A stretch of DNA of 43,465 nt from Dehalococcoidales bacterium. Lineage in GTDB: Bacteria; Chloroflexota; Dehalococcoidia; Dehalococcoidales; BS750m-G39. This document shows, piece by piece, positions 1 through 14,291 of the stretch. The notes beneath the pieces are model-generated. The model had not been told where the DNA came from and ran no database searches. It saw only the letters and a program-made list of their open reading frames with translations. The position numbers were made by a program, and so were the translations under genes. The DNA lies in the NCBI GenBank assembly GCA_023129255.1, contig JAGMCH010000007.1:1-43465 (forward strand). The letters are read 5' to 3'. Positions within the stretch are counted from its first letter, which is position 1, and every line of letters begins with the position of its first letter.

Positions 1-938
1 AGCTCGGCTATGTCCTCGGCGGTGAGGTCTACCGCTTCCTCGGAGCCGGTCTTTATCAGTAGTAATTCCCTGAGGTATTCCACCACTTCCCGATTAAACT
101 GGCGCAAATCCACGCCATCGCTATTGACGCTGTTTATAGTTGACACTCCGGCGGAAATATCATTATTTACAATGTGCCGAATCAGCTCCTTAGCCCGCTC
201 GTCTCCGGTGATGCCCAGGATAGCTTGAACCTGGCGGAGTTCAACTTCAGTGCCATAGTAGGTGGTCAATTGTTCCAGCAGGTTTTCGGCATCTCGCAGG
301 CTACCGGTAGCGCTTTTGGCGATAAGCCGCAGTCCCTCTGGCTCTATATGAATGCCCTCTGCGCTACAAATACGGGTTAGTTTTGAGACTACATCTGCCT
401 GAGAAATACGCCTGAAGTCGAAGCGCTGACATCGTGATAGGATTGTGGGTGGGACCTTATGGACTTCAGTGGTAGCTAGGATGAAGATAACATAAGGTGG
501 CGGTTCCTCAAGGGTCTTGAGCAGGGCATTGGCGGCTTCCTTGGTCAGCATGTGTACCTCATCTATAATATAGACCTTGTGGCGGGCTTGGTTGGGGGCA
601 TAGTTGACCTTCTCGCGAAGGTCTCTGATTTCATCAATGCCCCGGTTGCTGGCGGCATCAACCTCTATGACATCCAAAGCCCTGCCCTCGGTTATTGCCT
701 GGCATATCTCACAGGTATTACACGGTTCGCCCTTGCCATTGTTAAGGCAGTTCACCGCCTTAGCCAGAATACGCCCGGTGCTGGTCTTACCTGTTCCTCG
801 TGGGCCATAGAAAAGATAGGCATGAGACACGCGACCGCTTTTGAGGGCATTACTCAGAGTCTGTGTTACCTGTTCCTGACCGACTATCTCGGCTAGGGTT
901 TGGGGACGCCACTTGCGATAAAAAACTTGAGATGCCAT
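1..938 (-). CDS. dnaX: DNA polymerase III subunit gamma/tau, 3' end outside the window
   Basis: The gene reads leftward and runs off the window, so the ORF track misses it; I translated it by hand to about 312 residues. It is the clamp-loader ATPase that loads the beta sliding clamp at the replication fork. Visible motifs are the N-terminal VFYRKWRPQT block, a Walker A GPRGTGKT at about 45-52, four zinc-ligand cysteines at about 64, 73, 76 and 79, a Walker B with IIDEVH near 124-129, and the sensor/arginine-finger SRC at about 168-170. These are diagnostic for DnaX rather than HolB, which lacks this exact zinc module. The ATG at 936-938 is the natural start because the conserved N-terminus begins there. 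The C-terminal tau part is not seen. A TATAAT-type -10 lies just upstream on the minus strand. Confidence 0.95.
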   Translation of the reverse strand, partial: MASQVFYRKWRPQTLAEIVGQEQVTQTLSNALKSGRVSHAYLFYGPRGTGKTSTGRILAKAVNCLNNGKGEPCNTCEICQAITEGRALDVIEVDAASNRGIDEIRDLREKVNYAPNQARHKVYIIDEVHMLTKEAANALLKTLEEPPPYVIFILATTEVHKVPPTILSRCQRFDFRRISQADVVSKLTRICSAEGIHIEPEGLRLIAKSATGSLRDAENLLEQLTTYYGTEVELRQVQAILGITGDERAKELIRHIVNNDISAGVSTINSVNSDGVDLRQFNREVVEYLRELLLIKTGSEEAVDLTAEDIAE

Positions 939-951
939 CTTTGTTGCTTCT

Positions 952-980
952 ATTATACTCCATATTGTCTGGTTTCCAAA
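952..980 (-). promoter_or_regulatory. Putative sigma70 promoter of dnaX
   Basis: On the minus strand a perfect TATAAT (952-957) lies 14 bases before the dnaX ATG, with a weak TTTGGA -35 (975-980) at 17-bp spacing. The short distance implies a very short leader. The -35 match is poor, so only the -10 is convincing. Confidence 0.45.
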
Positions 981-1029
981 GGGGGTTTTTGAGCAATTTG
1001 AGCAAATAGACGCCGTTTATTAAATAAAA

Positions 1030-1076
1030 GCCAGCTTTACTAGTTTGACTCTTATATATCTGCTAGTAAAGCTGGC
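1030..1076 (-). terminator. Hairpin terminator downstream of the tubulin-like gene
   Basis: A perfect 14-bp inverted repeat, GCCAGCTTTACTAG (1030-1043) and its complement (1063-1076), has a 19-base loop. On the minus strand it is followed by CTTTTATTTA. It lies 20 bases after the stop of the tubulin-like gene and before dnaX, so it probably ends that transcript. Confidence 0.7.
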
Positions 1077-1096
1077 CAACATGCTTAGATGGCTGA

Positions 1097-2269
1097 TTAT
1101 AGTAATGAGGGTATATCCTTTGCTACTTCTTCTATTTCTCTAAGTTTGCTCTCGGCATCTTTTTCCCTACCTTTGGAGGCGTGAATAAACCGGGTTGCTG
1201 TTTCATAGTATCCCTTTATCTTTTCCACGCTGCCGAGTTCAGACAGGACCAGGGTTACATCTATTAGACTTTTTTCCCTGGGATAGTCGCCATTCCTTAT
1301 CACTGCCTCCGGGGTCATATCTCTCAGGTACTCTCCCAGGTCTTTAACCAGGTCCATATTCATTTCTTTGTGTGGTGCCGAGACGAGGTATAGTGCTCTC
1401 CCCGCCTCCGCAGGATTGCATTTCACTGACAGCTCGCTTAAGGCTTCATCCATCGCCTGAGTTCCACGGTGGGTCTCAGTGCTCTTCTTCCTGAAATTCC
1501 TGCCGAAGGAGAAGAACCTGAAAAGCGGCAATTGTGATTTACCATAGCCTATTACTGTCCAGCCTACCAGGCTTTGTATTATGTCCCCGGCATCAACCAT
1601 CCTTGCCCCAATATGCCGGCGTCTTGTCTCTTCACCGGCGCAAAGCAGGTTATAGAATGGCTCAACCATTAAGGTGTTAATCTGAGACAGGTTATTTCTC
1701 AGTGAGAAGTCCTTCCTGACAAACCTTTGATTGTCAGCAAGAAATATGGCGTCAGCAACGGGGTATAGGGACTTAAGGCAAGTGGCTGCGTTGTAAATAG
1801 TTCTTTCCTCGGTTTCCTCTTCATGAGTGAAGGGAAGAACAGCCAGGGAATAGACCGGCTTATCCAAATAGCGGTCTTTCATCATTTGTGTGATTATTGG
1901 CAGTGCTCCTGAGCCTGTGCCGCCAGCAATACCGGCGATGAGTAAAATGGCATCGGTCTCAAAGAAGCGGTGGGCTGTTCTTAGGGCATCTACAACCTTG
2001 TCGCCATCCTCTCTGGCCACCTCAGCCCCCAACTCGTTTATTTTACCTACGCCGTGACCTCCGGTTCTTCGACCGCCGATGAGGATTCTATGCTGGTAAT
2101 CAGGTCTTATGGTTTGCAGCCCGCTTAAATCAGCGGCATCCGTGTTTACAGCGAAGGCACCGGGAACTATCTCTATCCCGCGCTGACCACGTGCCCTTCT
2201 GTTTAGTCGGGCAAATTCATCGGCAAGCCTGCCACCGCATTGTCCAAAACCTACAACCACCAATTTCAT
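1097..2269 (-). CDS. Tubulin/FtsZ-superfamily GTPase, CetZ-like
   Basis: The 390-residue protein has the tubulin-superfamily GTPase fold. The N-terminus VVVGFGQCGGRLADEF is the first nucleotide-binding loop, NTD at 42-44 is typical of FtsZ/CetZ, and GGTGSGA at 116-122 is the tubulin signature. It differs from canonical FtsZ: the signature context is IAGIAGGTGSG, the middle region is divergent, and it ends in a charged helical tail (about 350-390) without the FtsZ C-terminal peptide. It is therefore best called a CetZ-like or non-canonical tubulin homologue. It would be expected to polymerise with GTP and act in cell shape or as a second cytoskeletal filament. It is monocistronic, with its own promoter (2300-2329) and terminator (1030-1076). 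Confidence 0.8.
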   Translation of the reverse strand: MKLVVVGFGQCGGRLADEFARLNRRARGQRGIEIVPGAFAVNTDAADLSGLQTIRPDYQHRILIGGRRTGGHGVGKINELGAEVAREDGDKVVDALRTAHRFFETDAILLIAGIAGGTGSGALPIITQMMKDRYLDKPVYSLAVLPFTHEEETEERTIYNAATCLKSLYPVADAIFLADNQRFVRKDFSLRNNLSQINTLMVEPFYNLLCAGEETRRRHIGARMVDAGDIIQSLVGWTVIGYGKSQLPLFRFFSFGRNFRKKSTETHRGTQAMDEALSELSVKCNPAEAGRALYLVSAPHKEMNMDLVKDLGEYLRDMTPEAVIRNGDYPREKSLIDVTLVLSELGSVEKIKGYYETATRFIHASKGREKDAESKLREIEEVAKDIPSLL

Positions 2270-2299
2270 TTTTCACCTCGATATTAAGAGCGTTGTATT

Positions 2300-2329
2300 A
2301 TTTTAAGCATAGTTACTAAACAATGTCAA
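2300..2329 (-). promoter_or_regulatory. Sigma70 promoter of the tubulin-like gene
   Basis: On the minus strand TTGACA (2324-2329) and TAAAAT (2300-2305) are separated by 18 bp, about 30 bases before the ATG. The -35 touches the hairpin that ends the upstream gap unit, so terminator and promoter are back to back. Confidence 0.65.
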
Positions 2330-2348
2330 CCCTACCTTTGGGTAGGGT
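2329..2348 (-). terminator. Short hairpin after gap
   Basis: ACCCTACC and GGTAGGGT form an 8-bp stem with a four-base loop, 12 bases after the gap stop codon on the minus strand. The following sequence TTGACATTGTTT is only moderately T-rich, so termination may be partial. Confidence 0.5.
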
Positions 2349-2360
2349 GTCTATTGTTGG

Positions 2361-4389
<2,029 letters not shown>

Positions 4390-4393
<4 letters not shown>

Positions 4394-5247
4394 TGGGGTC
4401 TATCTTTCCGGCTGTAGAGTAGCTCGCAAGGCAGGTATCTCTCCTTGCACCAGGCGTCGCTTATCATTTTAGCCTCCCGCTTACTGTCGCTAGCCCAAAT
4501 TACATGGTAAAAGGGCTGCCTGGAGGGTGAGGCCGGCTTGAAATCCTCAACATACTTGTAGCCCAGACCTCTTAACCCTGCCTTGAATAGCTTCACCAGC
4601 TGGCGTCTCATTTCATCTGGTCCTATTTTACCTTTTAGCCTTTTTTGCTTAATCTCCTGCCATTTGCGGTTTCCATAGAGTCGGGTTATTGAGGCTTGGC
4701 ACTCTGGGCGAGTTAAATTCCGCAGCAGTGCCATCTCCAGGGGGAGGATTATCAGCAGGTCTATCTTGTGACCCTTCCAATCGCTGCCATGAGCCCCCAG
4801 TTTTTTGATTGTTGACCATCGCAGCTTCCTGTAGCCCGGGGGGTCAATAAGGGCGAAGCTGGATGCCGAGCGGGGAATGAGGTCAAAGGCTTGCTGGAGA
4901 ACTTTCTCATTAACCGGGTTGCCAGTTATTATTTTTATATCAGCGGTATCGTGTGGGGCTGTCAACTGCTTTAGGCTGTCGGCGTTCTGGCTGTCTCTTA
5001 CTATAAGTATATATTTGGCGAATTTTGTTTCGGTTCCCAGTGCCCGAAGTGCTGAGTCTTCAATAATGCAGTCGGTGCCCTTACAGATACAGTTGCCACA
5101 TCCAGCATATAGCTCCAGGTAGCAACACTGGCCATTGTCCAGCGCTCTGGTATAGGCTTCAATATATTCAGCAAAGCACTCAAGCTTGTGGCAGGTCCAC
5201 TTTCTAATCTGTTTTGGAATCTTCTCTGATATGTTTAGTTCTTTCAT
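4390..5247 (-). CDS. tcmP: Three-Cys-motif partner protein TcmP-like
   Basis: The 285-residue protein matches the TcmP family pattern: an N-terminal K-W-x-x-x-K-L segment (IRKWTCHKLECFAEYI), a cysteine-rich Rossmann-like first strand YLELYAGCGNC, a central FALIDPPGYRKLRWSTIKKL corresponding to the family's DP-x-G motif, and a C-terminal YHVIWASDS strand. TcmP proteins look like altered methyltransferase folds and are usually found beside a radical-SAM-like three-Cys-motif (Gp37/Gp68, DUF5131) protein, often in mobile or defence settings. No such partner is visible here; the gene sits instead between eno and the HgdB-like gene, with a 3-base gap and an ATGA overlap. Extra cysteines in the first 60 residues (C-C, C-x-x-C) are unusual and could bind a metal. 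Confidence 0.6.
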
Positions 5248-5250
5248 TAC

Positions 5251-7033
<1,783 letters not shown>

Positions 7034-7080
7034 AAGTATAGGAATTATATCACTGGGGCTAAACTATGGCAAAGGGAGAT

Positions 7081-7284
7081 TATTTAGAAAGCTGGTTCCT
7101 CCCCCCTCCCCTGTTATTAGTTGTCTTTTTTCCCGCCCACCCACCCTATGGGGGTTTTGCCCCCAATCTCTTGCTTTATTGGGGCGTCCAAGAGGGGCTA
7201 GCGCCCCTCTTTTAAAAAATCATTCCCCCTTCCCCTTGGCAAGGGGAAGGGGGATAAAGGAGGATGGGGTTAATAAATATTCCC
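7081..7284. repeat. Intergenic palindromic repeat cluster, probable terminator for pth
   Basis: The pth to LOG-like gene gap holds three GC-rich hairpins: TGGGGG/CCCCCA near 7149-7165; AAGAGGGGC/GCCCCTCTT with a TAGC loop near 7190-7211 followed by TTTT; and a perfect 13-bp palindrome CCCCCTTCCCCTT (7225-7237) with arm 7241-7253 and a GGC loop. On the minus strand the last is followed by AATGATTTTTT, so it can terminate pth. The stretch 7111-7150 resembles 10001-10040, and 7241-7285 resembles 32084-32125, which suggests a dispersed short repeat family. Confidence 0.6.
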
Positions 7285-7854
7285 CTAGTTAAACTTATTC
7301 ATGGCTGGGGTCAAACCCTCGGTGAGGAGGCAGAGGATAGCTTCACTGACCCTGGGTATGACCGGGGCGATGGCTTGTTTTTCATCGGGAGTGAAATTGC
7401 TGAGCACGTAGGAAATAATGTCTTCCTCGCTAATCTCAGTCTTATCCGGTCGTCCAATGCCTATTCGGATGCGAATGAAATCCTGGCTTCCCAGCTCTTT
7501 GATGATAGAGTCAATGCCCTTGTGCCCGCCGGAACTGCTGCCAAAGCTTAAGCGGACTTTAGCCAGAGGCAGGTCAAGGTCGTCATGGATGACCAGGAGG
7601 TCGTTAAGGTTAATATTGAACCTCTGTACCAGCCGGCTTACCGGCCGACCGCTTGAGTTCATGTAGGTCTGAGGTCTGGCTAACACCACCTCATTGTTGG
7701 CAACTTTGCCCATGCCAATCCGGGCGAGGCCCTGTTTCCTATCAAATCTTATACCTTGCGCCTTGGCAAAATGGTTGAGGCAGGAAAAGCCGATATTATG
7801 GCGGTTGCGGGCATAAGCCCGCCCCGGATTACCTAAGCCAACGATTAACTTCAT
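7285..7854 (-). CDS. pth: Peptidyl-tRNA hydrolase
   Basis: The 189-residue enzyme releases peptides from stalled peptidyl-tRNA. The N-terminus KLIVGLGNPGRAYARNRHNIGF carries the conserved Asn9 and catalytic His19. LARPQTYMNSSGRPV and the VIHDDLDLP aspartate region complete the active site, and the FGSSSGGHKGIDSII loop is typical. Its ATG lies two bases after the ligA stop, so it is cotranscribed with ligA. A strong hairpin follows it. Confidence 0.97.
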   Translation of the reverse strand: MKLIVGLGNPGRAYARNRHNIGFSCLNHFAKAQGIRFDRKQGLARIGMGKVANNEVVLARPQTYMNSSGRPVSRLVQRFNINLNDLLVIHDDLDLPLAKVRLSFGSSSGGHKGIDSIIKELGSQDFIRIRIGIGRPDKTEISEEDIISYVLSNFTPDEKQAIAPVIPRVSEAILCLLTEGLTPAMNKFN

Positions 7855-7856
7855 AA

Positions 7857-10202
<2,346 letters not shown>

Positions 10203-11519
10203 GTGGCTGAAGTTCATCCCTTCCGGGGTGTGCGTTATAATCAAGAGCTGGTCAAAGACCTGGCTGACGTTATCTGCCCCCCGTATGACATTATTTCCCC
10301 ACAGTTGCAGCAAGAGCTCTATCGCCTCAGCGAGTATAACTTCGTCCGCTTGGAGCATAATCGGGAGTTACCTCAGGATACAGCTACTGACAATAAATAT
10401 ACTCGTTCAGCAGCTATCTTAGAGCGGTGGCTGGAGCAAGGCGTTCTGGTGGTTGACGAAGTGCCGGCTATCTATCTCCACGACCACTATTTCAACTACA
10501 GGGGGAAGGAATGCAGACGCCGCGGTATAATCGCCTGTGTCAGGTTGGTGGAATGGGATGAGATGGTAGTCCGCCCTCATGAGGGCACACTGATTGAGCA
10601 CACCAATGACCGATTGAGCCTGCTATGGGTATGCCAAGCCAATACTAGCCCAATCTTAGCTCTATTTGAAGACCAGGGACAGCGGGTCTCCTCGTTGCTA
10701 GCGGCGCAGGAGCCAAGCCAGCCTATAATTAGCTTGAGTGATACCCGGGGAGAAAGGCATAATGTTTGGGCTGTCACTGAGCCTGAGGTTATCGACCAGA
10801 TATGCGGGAGCTTAGCCCATCAGCCGCTTTATGTTGCCGATGGGCATCATCGCTATGAGAGCGCTCTTACCTACCAGAGAGAGAGGCGCACCTATTCTTC
10901 ATCAGTTTCGGGAGACGAGGCGTTTAATTTCGTGATGATGGAGCTGGTGGATTTCTCCGACCCCGGGCTTATCATTTTGCCGGCTCACCGGCTGGTTCGT
11001 GGTATATCAAGAGCAACCCTGAATGAGTTGACGGCTAAGTTGGGGTCATTCTTTGAAATAGAGAAATTGCCGCTTAATAAACCTGATGTCTGGCAACAAA
11101 TTGACCATTTATTGACGGCAGGGGAGACAAATGAGGTTAGATTGGTTCTTCTTGGTTTGGCTGAGGGGCGTCTTCTCCTGCTTAGGTTGCGCGACTTTAC
11201 TGCCGCCGACCAAATGATGCCTTACTTTCATTCTGAGCTATACAAAAGGTTGGATGTTGATATTGTTGACGATGTCATACTGAGTAAGCTGGCGGGGCTG
11301 GGCAGTGGTGGTGGTGAACTAACCCTGAGTTATAGCTATGACGGAGAGGATGCGGTAAACAAGGTATTAGAGCAAGAATACCAGCTAGCCTTTCTTTTAA
11401 GCCCGGTTAAGGTGGAAGTGGTCAAAGCCATTGCCGATGCCGGCGATAGGATGTCGAAGAAGGCGACCTACTTTTACCCCAAGGTGCCAGCGGGATTAGT
11501 CTTCCATCGGCTGGTGTAG
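10203..11519 (+). CDS. DUF1015 family protein
   Basis: The ORF matches the DUF1015 family, a widespread protein of unknown biochemical function often near serA and aminotransferases. Conserved blocks are VHPFRGVRYN, DVICPPYDIISPQ, YNFVRLEHN, PHEGTLIEHTNDRLSLL, PLYVADGHHRYESAL and DAVNKVLE near the end. The track start at 10134 adds 23 residues not typical of the family. I prefer the GTG at 10203, preceded by AAAGAGGAAACC, which gives 438 residues starting VAEVHPF. It faces serA convergently, next to the serine-synthesis pair. Confidence 0.85.
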   Translation: MAEVHPFRGVRYNQELVKDLADVICPPYDIISPQLQQELYRLSEYNFVRLEHNRELPQDTATDNKYTRSAAILERWLEQGVLVVDEVPAIYLHDHYFNYRGKECRRRGIIACVRLVEWDEMVVRPHEGTLIEHTNDRLSLLWVCQANTSPILALFEDQGQRVSSLLAAQEPSQPIISLSDTRGERHNVWAVTEPEVIDQICGSLAHQPLYVADGHHRYESALTYQRERRTYSSSVSGDEAFNFVMMELVDFSDPGLIILPAHRLVRGISRATLNELTAKLGSFFEIEKLPLNKPDVWQQIDHLLTAGETNEVRLVLLGLAEGRLLLLRLRDFTAADQMMPYFHSELYKRLDVDIVDDVILSKLAGLGSGGGELTLSYSYDGEDAVNKVLEQEYQLAFLLSPVKVEVVKAIADAGDRMSKKATYFYPKVPAGLVFHRLV

Positions 11520-11544
11520 ACACCTTCAAGACAGCCATTTAAGA

Positions 11545-13119
11545 TTACAGCTTTACCAGTTTCACCGTGTAGATATCGGGGATAGATAACAATTGCTGCT
11601 GCCGTTCCTCAGGCAGAGGCTCATCTAGAGCTAGTATCATCAGGGCTTGACCTCTGGGCTTGAGGCGAGACACGTGCATGGCGCTAATATTTATATCGGC
11701 ATCGCCGGTTATCTTGCCTACGGTTCCGATAAGCCCGGGGCGGTCTAGGTGGTCGCTGAAAATGAAATAGCCCCCGGTGGGTACAATATCAATCCAGTAA
11801 CTGTTGATCCGAACGATGTGCGATTCGCTATGTATTACTGTCCCGGCGACGGTGGTTACCCCGGCGCTGGTAGTAACCTCTACAGTAACAAGACTGGCGT
11901 AGTTTTCACAGATGGCTTCTTTTTGTTCCACAACGCTGAGACCACGCCGGGTGGCGAGTATGTTGGCATTGACCAGATTAACCCGCTCCTCGCTTATCCC
12001 CTCAAGTAGTCCCCCAAGAACGGCTGCCTTGAGAGTATTGGTATCATAATTGGAAATCTCGCCTTCATATTTAACCTGGATGGCATTCGTTTGTCCCTCA
12101 GCTAGCTGGCTAGCCAGCCTGCCCAGTGTGGAAGCAACCTTCATAAAGGGTGCCAGAGCCGAGAGGGTTTCAGCCGGGATAAAGGGGGCATTAACCGAAT
12201 ATCTGGGTGGTTGTCCCTTAAATATATCAATAACCTGCTCGGCTACATCCTTAGCTGCCATGACTTGAGCCTCAGCGGTGGAAGCTCCCAGATGAGGGGT
12301 AACGACGATGTTATCATCCTCAAAAAGGATGCTGCTGGTAGCCGGTTCTGTGGCGAAGACATCAATGGCAGCACCAGCCACCCTTTTCTCTTTTACCGCC
12401 TTAGCCAGCGCCTTCTCATCGATTAGCCCACCCCGGGCAGTATTAATGATGCGGACTGTTGGTTTGACCGAAGCCAGCTCTTTAGCCCCAATCAGTCCTT
12501 TGGTTTGAGGTGTTAATGGAATATGGAGGGTGATGAAGTCTGATTCCTTGAGTAACTGTTTTAAGGAAACAAGCTCCACCTGCAGGTTATGGGCATGGTC
12601 AACAGAGATGAAGGGGTCGTGGGCGATGAGCTTCATTTGTAGCCCTCGGGCACGCTTGGCCACCTCTGAACCCACATTGCCCAAGCCTATGATACCTAAG
12701 GTCTTGTCTCTTACCTCGGTACCCATAAAATCAGCCCGTCGCCATTTCCCTGATTTGAGCACAGCATTAGCCTGTGGGATGTGGCGGGTTAAGGAGAGCA
12801 TAAGGGCGATAGTGTGCTCGGCGGCTGAGATAGTATTGCCGGTGGGGGCATTAACCACCACTATGCCTCGTTGGGTTGCCTCATCTACATCAATGTTATC
12901 TACACCGACACCGGCTCGGGCGATGACCTGTAGCTTTTTCCCGGCTTGAATAACCTCGGCTGAGACCTTGGTCTGGCTGCGTACTATCAGCGCTTCATAG
13001 TTGCCAATGGTGGATATTATCTCCTCAGGCGTTAGCCCGGTCTTGATATCCACCTCGGCGTGACCGCGCAGAATATCTATACCCTCCTCAGAAATGGGGT
13101 CAGCAATTAAGACCCTCAT
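11545..13119 (-). CDS. serA: D-3-phosphoglycerate dehydrogenase, long form with ACT domain
   Basis: The 524-residue enzyme oxidises 3-phosphoglycerate to 3-phosphohydroxypyruvate, the first step of serine synthesis. It has a substrate/NAD domain with GIIGLGNVGSEVAKRA near 142-157, catalytic Arg in INTARGGLIDEKAL, and the Glu and His in the region ending VTPHLGASTAEA. The intervening ASB-type domain follows, then a C-terminal ACT domain (about 450-524, RPGLIGTVGKITGDADINISAMHVSR), which usually binds serine as feedback inhibitor. It follows the aminotransferase gene by 12 bases. Confidence 0.96.
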   Translation of the reverse strand: MRVLIADPISEEGIDILRGHAEVDIKTGLTPEEIISTIGNYEALIVRSQTKVSAEVIQAGKKLQVIARAGVGVDNIDVDEATQRGIVVVNAPTGNTISAAEHTIALMLSLTRHIPQANAVLKSGKWRRADFMGTEVRDKTLGIIGLGNVGSEVAKRARGLQMKLIAHDPFISVDHAHNLQVELVSLKQLLKESDFITLHIPLTPQTKGLIGAKELASVKPTVRIINTARGGLIDEKALAKAVKEKRVAGAAIDVFATEPATSSILFEDDNIVVTPHLGASTAEAQVMAAKDVAEQVIDIFKGQPPRYSVNAPFIPAETLSALAPFMKVASTLGRLASQLAEGQTNAIQVKYEGEISNYDTNTLKAAVLGGLLEGISEERVNLVNANILATRRGLSVVEQKEAICENYASLVTVEVTTSAGVTTVAGTVIHSESHIVRINSYWIDIVPTGGYFIFSDHLDRPGLIGTVGKITGDADINISAMHVSRLKPRGQALMILALDEPLPEERQQQLLSIPDIYTVKLVKL

Positions 13120-13131
13120 TTTACTTCTCTC

Positions 13132-14223
13132 CTACCTAGCCCTAAATCCAGCCTGTGGTAATACCTTTTTCAGGGCTGATATTACTATCTCAATGTCGTC
13201 TTCGGTTACCCAGCCCAGGTGACCGATGCGGAATATTTTGCCATCCAGTTTCTGCTGTCCCCCGGCAAGTATAACCTGGTGTTCCTCCCTTAGAATCTTG
13301 AGCATTTTCTTGGTATCCAGCCCATCTGAAGCAGCTATGGCGGTAACCGTATTGGAGGCATGGCTTTCCTCGGCGAAAAGGGATAAGCCCAGTGATTTTA
13401 TTCCATCTCGGGCGGCTTGGGCAACTCTGGCATGTCGGGCGAAGACATTAGCCAAGCCTTCCTTTAATATCATATCCAGTGCCACCGAGAGGGCAAATAC
13501 TACAGAGATAGCCGGCGTCCATGGTGTTTCCCCTTTTTCCAGGTAGCTCTTGGCTTTGCCAAAGTCCCAGTAAAAGCGGGGCATGGTAGCATTCGCATGT
13601 GCCTGCCATGCCTCCTGGCTCACGCTGACCATAGCCAAGCCGGGAGGAACCATCCACCCCTTCTGAGAGCCGGTAATAGCTATATCTACGTTCCAGTCAT
13701 CCACGGGCAGGTTGATTGAGCCTAGGCTGCTGATGGCATCAACCAGCAGCAGTTTATCAAATTCCTTCACCGCTGAGCTTATTGCCTCCAGGTCATTGGT
13801 GACGCCGGTGGAGGTCTCATTGTGGGTAGTCAGCACTGCTTTTATCTTTGGTTCCGTCTTGAGAGCCTGGCGAACGGCATCTACATCAGCCGCTGTGCCC
13901 CATTCAGAACGGAGGGGGACTACCTCGGCGCCAAATTTTTCAGCGATAGTGGCAAAGCGTTCGCCAAAGACGCCGATAGACGCTGAAAGTACCTTATCCC
14001 CTGGGGATAGGGTATTAACGATGGCTGCCTCTAGACCCCCGGTGCCTGAACCAGTGAGCAGAAAGAGGTCATTCTTGGTCTGGAATGATTGTTTTAGTTT
14101 AGCCGTTATCCCGTTTAGTATCTGCCCAAATTCGGGACCCCGATGATTTATCATCTGCTTGGTCATTGACTGAAGAACATCAGTCGGGCAGGGGGTAGGT
14201 CCTGGAACGCGTAGGTGCTCCAT
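13132..14223 (-). CDS. PLP-dependent serine-pyruvate / alanine-glyoxylate aminotransferase family
   Basis: The 363-residue fold-type I enzyme has the class-V aminotransferase layout: N-terminal VPGPTPCPTDVLQSM, TGSGTGGLEAAIVN for the cofactor phosphate, VDAISSLGS with the pyridine-ring aspartate, and the PLP lysine at 188 in GSQKGWMVPPG. Placed directly upstream of serA in one transcript, it probably supplies the transamination step from phosphohydroxypyruvate or glyoxylate toward serine or glycine, as in several anaerobes that lack SerC. The exact substrate cannot be read from the sequence. Confidence 0.88.
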   Translation of the reverse strand: MEHLRVPGPTPCPTDVLQSMTKQMINHRGPEFGQILNGITAKLKQSFQTKNDLFLLTGSGTGGLEAAIVNTLSPGDKVLSASIGVFGERFATIAEKFGAEVVPLRSEWGTAADVDAVRQALKTEPKIKAVLTTHNETSTGVTNDLEAISSAVKEFDKLLLVDAISSLGSINLPVDDWNVDIAITGSQKGWMVPPGLAMVSVSQEAWQAHANATMPRFYWDFGKAKSYLEKGETPWTPAISVVFALSVALDMILKEGLANVFARHARVAQAARDGIKSLGLSLFAEESHASNTVTAIAASDGLDTKKMLKILREEHQVILAGGQQKLDGKIFRIGHLGWVTEDDIEIVISALKKVLPQAGFRAR

Positions 14224-14239
14224 TTTTCTCCTTTACTAT

Positions 14240-14267
14240 AGTGTATCAGTATTTATTACTTTGGCAA
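14240..14267 (-). promoter_or_regulatory. Promoter of the aminotransferase-serA operon
   Basis: On the minus strand TTGCCA (14262-14267) and TACACT (14240-14245) are 16 bp apart, upstream of an AAAGGAG ribosome-binding site and the ATG at 14223. No terminator hairpin or operator was recognised. Confidence 0.5.
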
Positions 14268-14291
14268 AGCGGCGTTTTTGCATTTTAATCA

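Noticed and set aside
552-896. 114-residue plus-strand ORF
   Set aside because: It lies fully antisense to dnaX, whose motifs are unmistakable.
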